Source: Tubiluchus corallicola
Lineage: Eukaryota; Priapulida; Priapulimorpha; Priapulimorphida; Tubiluchidae
NCBI GenBank assembly: GCA_030141605.1
Contig: JAQGDQ010001136.1
Span: 1-59,945, forward strand
DNA length: 59,945 bases
Direction: 5' to 3'
Both the position numbers and the translations under genes were made by a program. Position 1 is the stretch's first letter. Every line of letters begins with the position of its first letter. Of this stretch, positions 1-9,871 are shown in pieces. Below the pieces are notes generated by a model. The model worked only from the letters and a program-made list of their open reading frames with translations. It was not told the origin of the DNA and made no database searches.

Positions 1-64
1 ACAAATTATTGCTAAGCGAAATCGATCGTGCTTCGTTCAGTTACGTATTGTTGTTACTTGGTGG

Positions 65-100
<36 letters not shown>

Positions 101-110
101 CGATGATGAT

Positions 111-145
<35 letters not shown>

Positions 146-246
146 TGATGATGATGATGATGATGATGACGACGACGATGATGATAATCATGATGATGGT
201 CACCAGTGGTCACAAGCTTTGCAGCGTAATTATAATTTTCTTTCAG
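1..246. repeat. Intron end with (GAT)n microsatellite
   Basis: Positions 61-200 are an imperfect GAT/GAC trinucleotide run. It would translate as poly-Asp or poly-Met but lies directly upstream of the acceptor of EGF exon 1, so I treat it as intron. Confidence 0.85.
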
Positions 247-363
247 AAGTGGACGATTGTGAAAATGATGTTTGTAAGAACGGAGGTCAATGCACAGACC
301 AGTTTAAAGGCTTCGTGTGTAACTGCACAGACACTGGCTTCACTGGCAGCCATTGTGAAGAAA
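247..363 (+). CDS. EGF-like domain exon 1
   Basis: Follows a tttcag acceptor; the donor is A|GTATGA. It is 117 bp, one codon longer than the rest, and the extra residue lies between Cys5 and Cys6 (CTDTGFTGSHC). It begins EVDDC, lacks the O-glucose (CENDVC) and O-fucose (CKNGGQC) consensus, and keeps the hydroxylation motif CTDQFKGFVCNC. Because it ends in A rather than G, the junction codon with exon 2 becomes AAT (Asn) instead of GAT (Asp). Confidence 0.85.
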
Positions 364-625
364 GTATGAAATCGTTTTTTCGTATTTTAAGCCTGTCAAG
401 GTATTTCATGCTGGTTTGATGAACACAATGTAGATGGCGACACCGTAGGGCAGCTCTAAAAACTGCACCATTTGCTTTTGTTGCTTTGTTGTTTCAACCC
501 TTTTTTCAACCTTTCTTTCTCTTTTCTTCTTTTTATTTCATTCCTTGCACTTCATTCTTTGTTTCTTTTTCTTTTTTCTTTTTTCTTTCCTTCTTGCTTC
601 CTCTTTTGTTTCGTTCTTTCTTGTT

Positions 626-687
<62 letters not shown>

Positions 688-913
688 CTTCTTTCTTTCT
701 CTATTTCTTTCTTTTTGACTTTTTTCTTTCTTATTTCCTTTTTATACTTACTTTTTCTTCTTTTCACCTCTTTCTTTTATGAAAAATAGATCAAAGTTAA
801 AGTAAAAAATAATTCGGAAGTATACTCAGTGTGCAAACATAGTAAGCATAGTAAACTCAACATACACGAAACAGTTGATATAGCAATTACAAATTTTATA
901 TTTTGCTTTTTAG
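364..913. repeat. Intron with long polypyrimidine (CT)n tract
   Basis: Positions 470-775 are almost pure C/T on the plus strand, with a perfect CT dinucleotide core near 630-667. Apparent Phe/Ser/Leu-rich and Lys/Arg/Glu-rich frames here are low-complexity artefacts. Confidence 0.8.
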
Positions 914-1027
914 ATATAGATGAATGCTTGAGCAGTCCATGCAGACATGGGGGAACTTGCATTGATGACATAAACAGTTATAAATGTATTTGTGAACCTG
1001 GTTACACTGGTACAAATTGTCAGCAAG
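914..1027 (+). CDS. EGF-like domain exon 2 (calcium-binding type)
   Basis: Acceptor tttttag, donor G|GTAAGT. The domain begins (D/N)IDEC. It carries O-glucose motif CLSSPC, O-fucose motif CRHGGTC and hydroxylation motif [12 protein letters not shown], and ends [10 protein letters not shown]. 114 bp, phase 1-1. Confidence 0.92.
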
Positions 1028-1119
1028 GTAAGTTCACATGGTTTGTGGGGTACGTGCTGCCTATTGTGTGCCACTTCGCCAGGGTTACCGTTCGTCAGTG
1101 GAAAACTTTGACAGTGGTA

Positions 1120-1375
1120 CAATTCGTCAGTGGCACGGCTCGCCTGTGATGAATTTCGCCAGTCATGCGGTTAGCCTGTGGTATGGTACACTGCACCGGT
1201 GGTACCTGCACCGGTGGTACACTGTGCCGGTGGTACACTGCGCCGGTGGTACACTGCGCCGGAGGTACACTTCGCCAGTTGTACACTTTGCCAGTGGTAC
1301 ATTTTGTCAGTGACACACTTTGCCGGTTTGTACACTTCGCCAATGGCACACTTCGTGAGTGGTACACTTTTTTGT
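1120..1375. repeat. GTGGTACAC-type minisatellite
   Basis: Imperfect units of about 15-17 bp built on GTGGTACACTGCGCCG, densest at 1185-1345. Frames through it are repetitive on both strands and not credible genes. Confidence 0.75.
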
Positions 1376-1925
1376 TTGTTTTCATTTTAAATCTTTCGCA
1401 ATAGTGTTCCGACAGCGCCATTACATGACGTATACGCACAACGTGAATCAGGGGAAGAAAAGGCAATGTTATGTCCCAAGAAACGTTCCATGCAAAATTA
1501 TGTTACATAGCATTTCGATTACCTGCTGGAAAGACTTATGTAACTAGAAAACATAATTATTAATTATTCCAAAAAATGCTTTCACCAATTGGTAAAATGT
1601 CGCTGACTCACCCTCCAGGATGCACCACTCACTAACCAAAAACGTATTTTTAATTTTATTTACAAGATACAGTAATTTCAAATTTTACTTAGTTAGTGAC
1701 ATGTGCGCTACAAATGCTCTGATTACTTTTTCAAACTTCACGCAATGTTATCTAAACTTGTTTCAAATGATTTATCGTCAAAATGGCTGCGTCTAACGGT
1801 CATTGCGGGAGTTTAAATTCACATGTTTTATGCAGCTTTATTGTCGACGCAAGTCCTGCATACAAAAAGACAGCGTTAAGTAGCATAAAATTTCAAGACG
1901 ATTTTTTAGCTTTATGTAAGTTGAT
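1363..1925 (+). repeat. Dispersed repeat DR2, copy a (5' truncated)
   Basis: Shares long stretches with 11199-11840, 24076-25070 and 48532-49190, including the CACCCTCCAGGRTGC segment (about 1610) and AAAATGGCTGCGTCTAACGG (about 1780). No coding potential seen. Family identity unknown; probably a nonautonomous mobile element. 1926-2121 holds nothing I recognise. Confidence 0.75.
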
Positions 1926-2121
1926 GTTTTTCTTGTGTTTCAACTACCGTGTGTCTCTAAATACTGTTTTTATGGTTGTTTGGCTTCTTACTTGTGTTTA
2001 GTACATCTATAATTATCATACAATTATTTTGGCATTGGAAGCCAAATTTAAGTCTTCTTGAGTTTAGATTAAATTAGGTTTTTTAACAACAAAGATTTTA
2101 ACCATTCAATATTTTTGTCAG

Positions 2122-2235
2122 AAATCGATGAATGTTTGTCTCAACCATGCATGAACCACGCCACTTGCGTCGACGAGTTGAACAACTATAAGTGTTTGTG
2201 TGTCAAGGGCTTCACTGGAGACAGTTGTGAAACAG
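2122..2235 (+). CDS. EGF-like domain exon 3
   Basis: Acceptor ttttgtcag, donor G|GTGGGT. Begins EIDEC; motifs CLSQPC (O-glucose), CMNHATC (O-fucose, also an NHAT sequon) and [12 protein letters not shown] (hydroxylation); ends CETG. 114 bp, phase 1-1. Confidence 0.92.
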
Positions 2236-2432
2236 GTGGGTTGCTTTTATTCAGAAACACACCTGAACATTGCAGCATTCACGTGATTAAAGGAAATGGC
2301 AAAGTTTCGTGGCCAGTTTGGTGCACGTTTGTGACGAGAACACGAAAAGAATTTCCTTCATAGCATATGGTGTTCTCAGAAATATTTATTTCTGTATATA
2401 AAAAATGAAAAAAATAAACTCAAATGGATTGA

Positions 2433-2657
2433 TGGCCTGGAAACAGCCCGGACCTCAATCCGATAGAGAATCTCTGGGAGATACTGAAGGATAAGGTGGC
2501 AGACAGGCAGCCATCAAGTGCTGAAGACTTACGAACAGTTATCAAAGACGTTTGGGTTAAAGAAATTACTTCCGAGTACTGCCAAAACCTAATTTCCAGT
2601 TTGCCTTTTAGACTGAAGGCAGTGATTGACAACTTCGGCGGCCATACAAAGTACTAA
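2433..2657 (+). pseudogene. Tc1/mariner transposase C-terminal fragment
   Basis: Reading from 2433 gives a stretch containing WPGNSPDLNPIENLWEILKD. This is the hallmark end of a Tc1-type DD34E transposase: PDLNPIE carries the last catalytic Glu and is followed by NLW. The frame continues for about 75 codons to a TAA at 2655 (ending GGHTKY). An in-frame TGA lies immediately upstream, and the DNA-binding domain and both catalytic Asp residues are absent. This is a dead 5'-truncated relic inside an intron. Flanks 2236-2432 and 2658-2897 show no other gene, and I could not define the transposon's terminal repeat. Confidence 0.85.
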
Positions 2658-2911
2658 AATGTTCAAGGACTGTGACTATTTTTGGATAAAAACATACAAA
2701 CTATGCTGTAGTATATTTTTCTAGAAGAATAAATGAATAGTTTTTAGATGGAACCGTGTTAAGCGATGGTTTTGTCAATTTTCATGAAAAAATCACTTTG
2801 GTCTTAAACTTTTTGAAATGATTGCAAAAAAATAAAAAAAATAAACTCGGCTGCTTTCACTACTTACATATGTATAATTACCTAATTATTGTAATATTAA
2901 GACAAAACAAA

Positions 2912-3025
2912 GGCCAAATCACGTTGAAAACACCGGTTCTCTTCTGATCACCGAAGTTAAGCAACGTAGAGCATGGTTAGTACTTGGATGGGTGACCGCC
3001 TAGGAATACCAGATGTTGTAGGCTT
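2912..3025 (+). ncRNA. 5S rRNA-like head of the SINE (pseudogene)
   Basis: Similar to metazoan 5S rRNA along most of its length, best over the box C region. It diverges in the 5' half (e.g. GAAGTTAAGCAACGTAGAGC in place of the usual GAAGCTAAGCAGGGTCGGGC) and lacks the extreme 5' end. Being bounded by a TSD and fused to an unrelated body, it is not a functional 5S gene. Confidence 0.8.
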
Positions 3026-3566
3026 GCTTGATGCCCACACTGTATCTCGACAATAGGCGGAGGAGCTGCACAAGCAGCCAACGGCTAGAGGGCAGAGGAG
3101 GTCAAGTGACCCAACGGCCATATGTAGAGGAGTAAACCTTCCAAATCAGGAGTGGAGCCCCGAAGGCGGACCAGTGCAGCATGCTCACTGAATCCGGCAG
3201 CTCCTGCAGCCAACCTGGTGCCAAACGTATCGCTCCGCTTTCCTTTGGACTACACCAGGGAGGAAGAGAGGGGATTTCTGTTGTCTGAGCAACTCAGGAT
3301 CTCCATACACCTTGCCCAGGCGTGCGCCCTGGAGACGTTCAAGAATCGCACTGGTCAGCCACAGTCGACGCTGCAGCTCCATCAATGTGATCAATAACAG
3401 ACTCTCTTGGCGCACACTCTATTGTCTTCCGAGACAGAAGGATGCCAACAAGAACAACAACAGTGCTGTGATCAATAACTGACTCTCTTGGCGCACACTC
3501 CATTGTCTTCCGAGACAGAAGGATGCCAACAACAACAACAACAGCGCTGTGAACGCAGCAGAACAA
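2912..3566 (+). mobile_element. 5S rRNA-headed SINE with target-site duplication
   Basis: The first ~114 bp (2912-3025) match 5S rRNA, missing about the first six bases. The internal pol III promoter region is retained, including TGGTTAGTACTTGGATGGG and GACCGCCTAGGAATACC. An unrelated GC-rich body follows. The 3' end is an ~88-bp segment present twice, each copy ending in an AAC-rich tail (3454-3463 and 3528-3542). The element is flanked by perfect 14-bp repeats TAAGACAAAACAAA at 2898-2911 and 3567-3580. Known 5S-derived SINEs (SINE3) share this layout; the body was not matched to any family. Confidence 0.85.
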
Positions 3567-3852
3567 TAAGACAAAACAAAATAATTAAGACTCACATCTT
3601 TCAATTGTGCAAGATCTACGGTTACTTCTACAGTATGCATTGTCTTGTTTTTTCCATCTTCACAAGCCCATTGTTTTTTATAGTGAATGATGAAAATAGT
3701 GCGTCATGTCTAAAAACGTAAGAAGATATGGCGTAGACGACGGCTTCATGACTACTTGTTTGGCACACTGGATCTAGTAGGAAAGAGTTGATGAACAGTC
3801 CAACAAAAGTAGGGCGTCATGTCTAGAGATGAAGTTTTATAACCTCGCTTAA

Positions 3853-4110
3853 AGGAAGACAGCCCCAATCATTTCCAGCCCCAAACATTTTAACACAATT
3901 AATACCACAAAAGCGCTTCTGATAATTAAATAATAGATTAAATACTCAACTAACGGCGGGCGAGCCCATCTGTTGTTGACATCACAAACTAACATAATTT
4001 TCAACAGCAAAAATATTTCACGAGCGTGTTGCACGTGTCTGCGAAGGCGAAAATTGCAGTACTACTGTAAGATATTCAGAGTGTTGTACCTAAACTAGGC
4101 AGTTTTACTT
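3853..4110 (+). repeat. Dispersed repeat DR1, copy a
   Basis: Matches 12122-12692, 22018-22500 and the inverted copy 34790-35163. Shared landmarks are GGCGAGCCCA, ATCACAAACTARCATAATTTT and CACGAGCGTGTTGCACGTGT. Noncoding; type of element unknown. 3581-3852 shows nothing recognisable. Confidence 0.75.
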
Positions 4111-4205
4111 CAACAAAAGTGGTTTAGTCGTTTATATACATGGTATAATTCAGAATAAAGTTGTATCCACAAATGTACACCATTTTAATCCAAGCAAATT
4201 TATTT

Positions 4206-4315
4206 GTAGAACTGCCTTGTGTTGAACTGTGTTGCCCCGTGTTGCCCCGTGTTGCCCCGTGTTGCACTGTGTTGCCCCGTGTTGGCCTGTGTTGCCCCGT
4301 GTTGCCCTGTGTAAA
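4206..4315. repeat. 10-bp minisatellite (GTGTTGCCCC)n
   Basis: About eleven units of GTGTTGCCCC with single-base variants (GTGTTGCACT, GTGTTGGCCT). The frames it opens on both strands are repeat artefacts. Confidence 0.85.
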
Positions 4316-4389
4316 TTCGACTAATATGATCTTAGCCAATAAGAGCAGCTAAGCAAGTCAAATTATTTGGCATTTTTTTCTTTTTTTAG

Positions 4390-4503
4390 ATATCAACGAA
4401 TGTTTATCTAATCCATGTCTGAATGGAGCGTCTTGCAAAGATCGTATCGACTCGGTGTCTTGCATGTGTGTAGACGGCTACACCGGACAGTACTGTGAAA
4501 CAG
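4390..4503 (+). CDS. EGF-like domain exon 4
   Basis: Acceptor ttttttag, donor G|GTACGA. Begins DINEC; CLSNPC and CLNGASC fit O-glucose and O-fucose sites. Val replaces the usual aromatic residue in the Cys3-Cys4 loop (CKDRIDSVSCMC), so the hydroxylation consensus is lost. The next exon found is 7.4 kb away; the kelch gene and several repeats lie between. Confidence 0.92.
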
Positions 4504-5030
4504 GTACGACCGTTACCGTCGCAAATGAGTAGCCGTAGTAGTGGTTTGAAGAAACCAAAAAACTTGAAATTTAGTTTTAAGATTTTATTCTGAAGTGTCT
4601 ACGTAAACAGTGAAGTAGTGTCATGTTGAAAATCAGAAAACCAAGTGACAAAAAACTACAGGTGAAATCATTTAGGTGTGAAAACAGGTTTAGAGATTAT
4701 GCATTCATAGAAGCCAATTAAAATTTAAACAGTAAAGAGAAAGATTTAACAATTTTAACAAGAACACCTGAAGGTGGCAGCACTATCCAAAACTCAACTA
4801 AGTATGATGACAATACAGCATAAATTTAAATTTAGAGTAAATAAAATGATTTTCTTCTGTCCACGTAGCGTTGATAGCAGTACGGGGCGGGGCAAAAGAA
4901 AAATGGAAACATCAAACGTCAAACGATTTTATCACCTGATTTTGTCTATCATTCCAAGTTTACTTTCTGTTGGCTGTTTTTTTCTATATTTGCATTGACG
5001 AAGGTTTTTACTTACCGTAGATGCAGCTAG
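4504..5030. other. Intron sequence, nothing recognised
   Basis: AT-rich unique-looking sequence. A 74-codon frame at 4774-4998 has no recognisable motif and no support. Confidence 0.5.
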
Positions 5031-5405
5031 AGAAAAATAGGACCTGTTAAACTATGTTAAAAGCGTTAGATTATGATAGATAATTATGCTGATGAATGCT
5101 GGTATGAAGCCCAGTTAAGGTGTGGTGTCACGTGATCAAGTGATTCAGAACCGAAGCGTAGGCGTCGATGCGTCGAAGCTCGGCGCACGATATATAAGCC
5201 TTGTGATGCGCCCAGCTCAGGGGATTGAGTCTGGAGCTGAAGGAGAGGAGGCTAGATCAGGGGGGCTTGGCATTGCTATCTCTTATATTTATTGTGTTTG
5301 ATGTTCAATAAACGTGTAGTTTTATAATCAGACTCTTCATAGTTTTGCCATCCCTAAAACACCAATAATCAGCTTTACACAACCAACACAACGAATTATT
5401 TTACT
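5031..5405 (+). mobile_element. Solo-LTR-like element S1 (subfamily 1)
   Basis: Nearly identical to S2 at 26672-27037. It has a TATA-like ATATATAAG near 5190 and a polyadenylation signal CAATAAACG near 5307. Its end, TTTTACT, is shared with S2-S4; its left end is degenerate (AGAAAAATAGG against AGTAAAAGAGG in S2). Flanked by CTAG-like bases. No internal retroelement genes are present. Confidence 0.65.
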
Positions 5406-5985
5406 TCTAGAATATGCGCTTAAATGGCTGTAATCATTTTAAAGTCATTTTACCCCAAAAATACTTTTACCCTTCGTCAGCGAGTTTTAAATTCAAGCAA
5501 TGAAGTCATACGTGGTTTCATTCTTAATACTGATGTCATTTTAATTTCGAATATTTTTGCCCTTTGGGAATATACACTTACTAACCCTTTTTTACATATT
5601 TAAATTGCTAATCTTCTGTTCTTTGTGTAAATATTTATTATATTTGTCTTGTAGTAATATTTTTAATAGTGATATATTAGCTAAGCTTTATTTATTATTC
5701 GGTGTTTATATATTTTACGCGGGTTTTCGCTTGCGACGACTAAGCCTAGCAGATACATGCACAGTATGTATGTTGAATACAGGGAATGTTGACATAGCAA
5801 CGCGTTGAAGTTTGTTGCCATGCAGTCTATATTGTGACTCGTCAGATTCTGTAAAATTCGTAAAAAACGCGTTTTATAGTCATTTTCTGAAGACATCTAT
5901 AAAGCGATTAATCTCAGGAACGCAGCCATTTTATTTAGCAACAACATAAATTCTGAAAGAAGCTGGGCAACGTATTAAAACAAAT
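5406..5985. other. Upstream region of the kelch gene
   Basis: No EGF exon or repeat recognised. It must contain the 5' UTR and promoter of the downstream intronless gene, but I cannot point to a TATA box with confidence. Confidence 0.4.
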
Positions 5986-8346
5986 ATGGCGTCTACAACA
6001 AGCTTTATTGCTTTAGAGGATGACCACAGTCATTGTCATGCTACCTGCAGCGACAGTGATGATAACGTTCATCATGAATTAAGTGAATACGTCAGCGAAC
6101 CTGTCGATAGAACTCTAACAGTGGCACATACTTGCAGCGACAGTGATGATAATGTTCATGATGAACTAAGTGAATACGTCAGCGAACCTGTCGATAGAAC
6201 TCAAACAGTGGCACATACCCTCAGCGACAGTGATGATAATGTTCATGATGAATTAAGCGAATACGTCAGCGAACCTGTCGATAGAACTCAAACAGTGGCA
6301 CAGACCCTCAGCGTCAGTGATGATAATGTTCATGATGAATTAAGCGAATACGTCAGCGAAGCTGTCGATAGAACTCAAACAGTGGCACAGACCCTCAGCG
6401 TCAGTGATGATAATGTTCATGATAAATTAAGTGAAAACGTCAGCGAACCTGTCGATAGAACTCAAACAGCAGCACATACCCTCAGCAACAGTGATGATAA
6501 CGTTCATGATGAATTAAGCGAATACGTCAGCGAACCTGTCGATAGAACTCAAACAGCAGCACATACCTGCAGCGACAGTGATGATAATGTTCATGATGAA
6601 TTAAGTGAATACGTCAGTGAACCTGTCGATAGAACTCAAACAGTGGCACATACCCTCAGTGACAGTGATGATAACGTTCATGATGAATTAAGTGAATACG
6701 TCAGCGAACCTGTCGATAGAACTCAAACAGTGGCACATACCCTCAGCGACAGTGGTGATAACGTTCATGATGAATTAACTGAATATGTCAGCGAACCTGT
6801 CGATAGAACTCAAACAGTGGCACATACCTGCAGCGACAGTGATGATAATGTTCATGATGAATTAAGTGAATACGTCAGCGAACCTGTCGATAGAACTCAA
6901 ACAGTGGCACATACCCTCGGCGACAGTGATGATAATGTTCATGATGAACTAAGCGAATACGTCAGCGAACCTGTCGATAGAACTCAAACAGTGGCACATA
7001 CCCTCGGCGACAGTGATGATAATGTTCATGATGAATTAAGTGAATACGTCAGCGAACCTGTTGATAGAACTCAAATGGTTGCACATTGCTCGAGTGAGAT
7101 GTTCCCTCCCTCGTACGTTACAGCTCTAAATGCTTGTGGACCACCACCAGCATACGTGCCAGTTGAAGAACAATTTACAGCTAATGCAAACCATACTGTT
7201 GGCAGCCTGCCAGACTACAGCAGGCTGTGGAATCCTTCAAATGTGGAGGCACCACCACCATATTCTAGAAGTTGTATTGATTACAATCCTACACTGTATC
7301 GGAATGTTTCTGCTGTTTTGAGAGAATCACAGACAGATGAAAGTGAAGATAGACGTGAGGAATCACAAACTGTACAGGCAACAGTTCTTGAAGTACCAGA
7401 TCAGTATATCATGCTGCTGTGCTCCAAGAGCCATGGATTTAGAAACTACCGTAAAATGACTACAAGTTATTTTTGGGGATATCATCCTATGAATAATAAT
7501 TGGAAGCTGGTGTGTGATACGCCTGCACCTCTGTGTAACCATGGCATTGCAGTACTTGGGCAATTTGTCTTTGTTACTGGTGGGACAATGAACATCAAGC
7601 ATCAGAGAAAAAGTCACGTGATCTCTTTGAGAACTGCATATAAGTACGACTCGAGGAACAAAGTCTGGAGCAGCATTTCCGATATGAGAAAACCTCGTAC
7701 GAACCACGAATGCGTGGCTTTTGGCGGAAAGATATTTGCCATTGGAGGTCACAACGCCAAAACCACATACAAACTTATGAGCTCTGTTGAGATATATGAC
7801 CCGATAACTGACGCGTGGACGTGGGGACATTCCATGAACTATCCCAGGGTCGCGTTTGGTATCGCCGTTCACGATTCTTGGATATTTACGGTAGGCGGTA
7901 TGGCAGCGAGTGGAAACCGTTTGGTAATGTCGGACATTGTGGAAACCTTTTCCGCAAGAACCAATCGATGGTCTGTACGGAATCGGTTGGAACATCCCAG
8001 GGCTGCTTCAAGCTTGTGTTCATCTAACGGTACCCTGTATTTAATTGGCGGATTTGGGAAGGTAGACACCGATTCTTGTCTCAGATATTTGGCAGGTATT
8101 GAGGCATATGATGATGAGACAGACACGTGGTTGCTGAGCACGTGGATGAAATATCCGAGACGTAGATTCACTTCTGTCAGCTTAGGTACAAAGATCTACA
8201 TCATCGGTGGAACGTCAGAAAATCGTGGACCTATACAAGAAATTGAGTGCTATGATACAGCAAGAGACTACTGGATATTAGGCCTTGCAGACTTGCCCGA
8301 GACTAGTCTTGGTGAAAAGGCTGTTCTTGTCAACGGCACCAGATGA
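5986..8346 (+). CDS. Intronless kelch-repeat protein with acidic tandem repeats and PPxY motifs
   Basis: A 786-residue single open frame nested in an EGF-gene intron, same strand. The start ATG has a good context (AAATATGG). Residues 22-369 are twelve tandem 29-residue acidic repeats built on DSDDNVHDELSEYVSEPVDR. Residues 374-426 hold three PPxY motifs (PPSY 374-377, PPAY 387-390, PPPY 423-426), the ligand type for WW domains such as those of NEDD4-family ubiquitin ligases. From about residue 472 there are kelch blades with the diagnostic Gly-Gly pairs at VFVTGG, IFAIGG, IFTVGG, LYLIGG and IYIIGG, about 50 residues apart, forming a partial or complete beta-propeller. There is no BTB or BACK domain, unlike KLHL proteins. 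An AATAAA lies 100 bp past the stop (8445-8450). Function is inferred as an adaptor; the combination is not one I recognise as a named family. Confidence 0.85.
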   Translation: MASTTSFIALEDDHSHCHATCSDSDDNVHHELSEYVSEPVDRTLTVAHTCSDSDDNVHDELSEYVSEPVDRTQTVAHTLSDSDDNVHDELSEYVSEPVDRTQTVAQTLSVSDDNVHDELSEYVSEAVDRTQTVAQTLSVSDDNVHDKLSENVSEPVDRTQTAAHTLSNSDDNVHDELSEYVSEPVDRTQTAAHTCSDSDDNVHDELSEYVSEPVDRTQTVAHTLSDSDDNVHDELSEYVSEPVDRTQTVAHTLSDSGDNVHDELTEYVSEPVDRTQTVAHTCSDSDDNVHDELSEYVSEPVDRTQTVAHTLGDSDDNVHDELSEYVSEPVDRTQTVAHTLGDSDDNVHDELSEYVSEPVDRTQMVAHCSSEMFPPSYVTALNACGPPPAYVPVEEQFTANANHTVGSLPDYSRLWNPSNVEAPPPYSRSCIDYNPTLYRNVSAVLRESQTDESEDRREESQTVQATVLEVPDQYIMLLCSKSHGFRNYRKMTTSYFWGYHPMNNNWKLVCDTPAPLCNHGIAVLGQFVFVTGGTMNIKHQRKSHVISLRTAYKYDSRNKVWSSISDMRKPRTNHECVAFGGKIFAIGGHNAKTTYKLMSSVEIYDPITDAWTWGHSMNYPRVAFGIAVHDSWIFTVGGMAASGNRLVMSDIVETFSARTNRWSVRNRLEHPRAASSLCSSNGTLYLIGGFGKVDTDSCLRYLAGIEAYDDETDTWLLSTWMKYPRRRFTSVSLGTKIYIIGGTSENRGPIQEIECYDTARDYWILGLADLPETSLGEKAVLVNGTR
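6049..7092 (+). repeat. Twelve tandem 87-bp repeats inside the kelch gene
   Basis: Each unit encodes 29 residues with only a few substitutions (e.g. SVSDDN, NSDDN, SGDN, a Lys for Glu). The high nucleotide identity indicates recent expansion or homogenisation. The unit length is a multiple of three, so copy-number change keeps the frame. Confidence 0.95.
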
Positions 8347-8444
8347 TAGGACCTTGATGCACCATAGCTAATTGCAGAGCTTTTATTTTTATTGCTTCTG
8401 TGAGCAGTGAATTTCTTTTTTGTAGCCTATCTAATAGAAGTTTA

Positions 8445-8450
8445 AATAAA
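8445..8450 (+). promoter_or_regulatory. Polyadenylation signal AATAAA
   Basis: Canonical signal about 100 bp after the kelch stop codon. No poly(A) tract follows in the genome, so there is no direct sign of retroposition. Confidence 0.6.
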
Positions 8451-8484
8451 ATGTAAACTTGTTTTGAGATGATTTTCGTTTCTT

Positions 8485-8760
8485 CTCCTCTTTTCCTTCT
8501 TCCTATCCCTAATCTTACTATTTTTTCCATTCCATCATGTCTACTAACCCTAACCATTCTTTCATTCACTCATTCTCCCCTTCCTTCCTTCTTCCTATCC
8601 CTAATGTTACTATTTTTTCCATTCCATCATGTCTACTAACCCTAACAATTCTTTCATTCACTCATCCTCTCCTCCCTTCCTTCTTCCTATCCCTAATCTT
8701 ACTATTTTTTTCCATTCCATCATGTCTACTAACCCTAACCATTCTTTCATTCACTCATTT
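8485..8760. repeat. 92-bp tandem repeat, three units
   Basis: The phrase TCCTATCCCTAATNTTACTA recurs at 8501, 8593 and 8685. C/T-rich, noncoding. Confidence 0.85.
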
Positions 8761-8859
8761 GTGCAATCCTAACAAGCCAAGCTTTCAAGGTGTCATACAG
8801 CAACTCTTTTATTTGGTTAATTTGACTTCAACGTTTTTTTACCTATACTGTTTCTTTTT

Positions 8860-8914
8860 CTTTCAATAATATTGTATGTTGTTGTATTGTATATGTATTG
8901 CTGGAGTGAAATAA

Positions 8915-8975
<61 letters not shown>
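8860..8975 (+). mobile_element. Probable non-LTR retroelement 3' tail ending in (TTGA)n
   Basis: A TGTATTGTATATGTATTGCT segment leads into GAAATAAATTGATTGATTG, about twelve ATTG units. This resembles the microsatellite-tailed 3' ends of some LINEs. No reverse-transcriptase frame is attached. Confidence 0.5.
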
Positions 8976-9093
8976 CTGAAAGCAATTAATGACTTGTGTG
9001 GTATTTACAATTGTCACATTGTGATCATTATGATCATTTTTTGAAAAAGTGAAAGCGTTGGTTTTACACTAATGCAAGTAGCACACGGGAACG

Positions 9094-9871
9094 CAGTGGT
9101 GGCTCGTGTATAGGTAGTTACTGTGGTACTGCAGCGCCCCCTATTTTCACTAATCATAATATTCAATGTAATTTCTGCACTTACTAAATATAATTTATAC
9201 AGTCCCTTCTTGTTAATAGATCATTGTTTTTAGTGACAGTGCTGTTTTGAATGAGCAATTCTAGTTGAGTCACCAGCAGTGGTGGCTCGCGTATAGGTGC
9301 CGTGGTACTGCAGCACCCCCTATTTTCACTCAAATCAATAATATTCAATATAATGAGTCTTTTTTTTCTTTTGTTCTTTCTTTATACTTGTACGGAACCG
9401 GAACACGTAAGGGAAGTGCAATTTCCTTCACAGCCCAAGCAACGTGGTGTTTGGCTGTTGTGCGCATCCGGCCACGCGCACATGCCTGAGACAACACACT
9501 AGTGTCTGCTGCAATGTAGAAAAGTACTGTCTCTATCACAGTAACAATTGCCACGTGCTTACCGTGTACCATCATATACTTGGATATGATAAAGTGTAAA
9601 TTTAGCGCGTGTGCTTAAAACATAAATTATTTAATAATGGACGCCTTGCATCTCCAAGAAATAAGTTCTGTGACTGTAAGTGAACTACAACAGCTTAATT
9701 TTTCACAGCTGTCTCTCCATGAGAAAGTTGCAGTTAATAAAAGAGGTTGTTCAACACTCGATCTTCAAATATAACTACAATGTTAAAATTATAGGTGTTT
9801 GCTACGTTTCACACAGTATTAAAAATTTTCTGAATCAGCACCCCCCTAATTTTAGCTACGAGCGGCCACTG
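9094..9871 (+). mobile_element. hAT-like nonautonomous element
   Basis: Starts CAGTGGTGGCTCG and ends CGAGCGGCCACTG, so the ends form an imperfect inverted repeat; the subterminal CACCCCC segment is also mirrored. The flanks CGGGAACG and AGTGAACG agree at 6 of 8 bases, as for an old 8-bp hAT target duplication. The 5' end is duplicated internally (second copy from about 9279). No transposase frame. hAT membership is inferred from the termini. Confidence 0.65.

Noticed and set aside
9-419. Long Asp-run and Met/Thr-run frames at the window start
   Set aside because: Produced by the GAT microsatellite; only 247-363 of that frame is a supported exon.
472-789. Phe/Leu/Ser-rich and Lys/Arg/Glu-rich frames
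   Set aside because: Polypyrimidine tract read on either strand.
7363-8171. Antisense frames opposite the kelch gene (up to 210 residues)
   Set aside because: Shadows of the sense coding frame without domain content.
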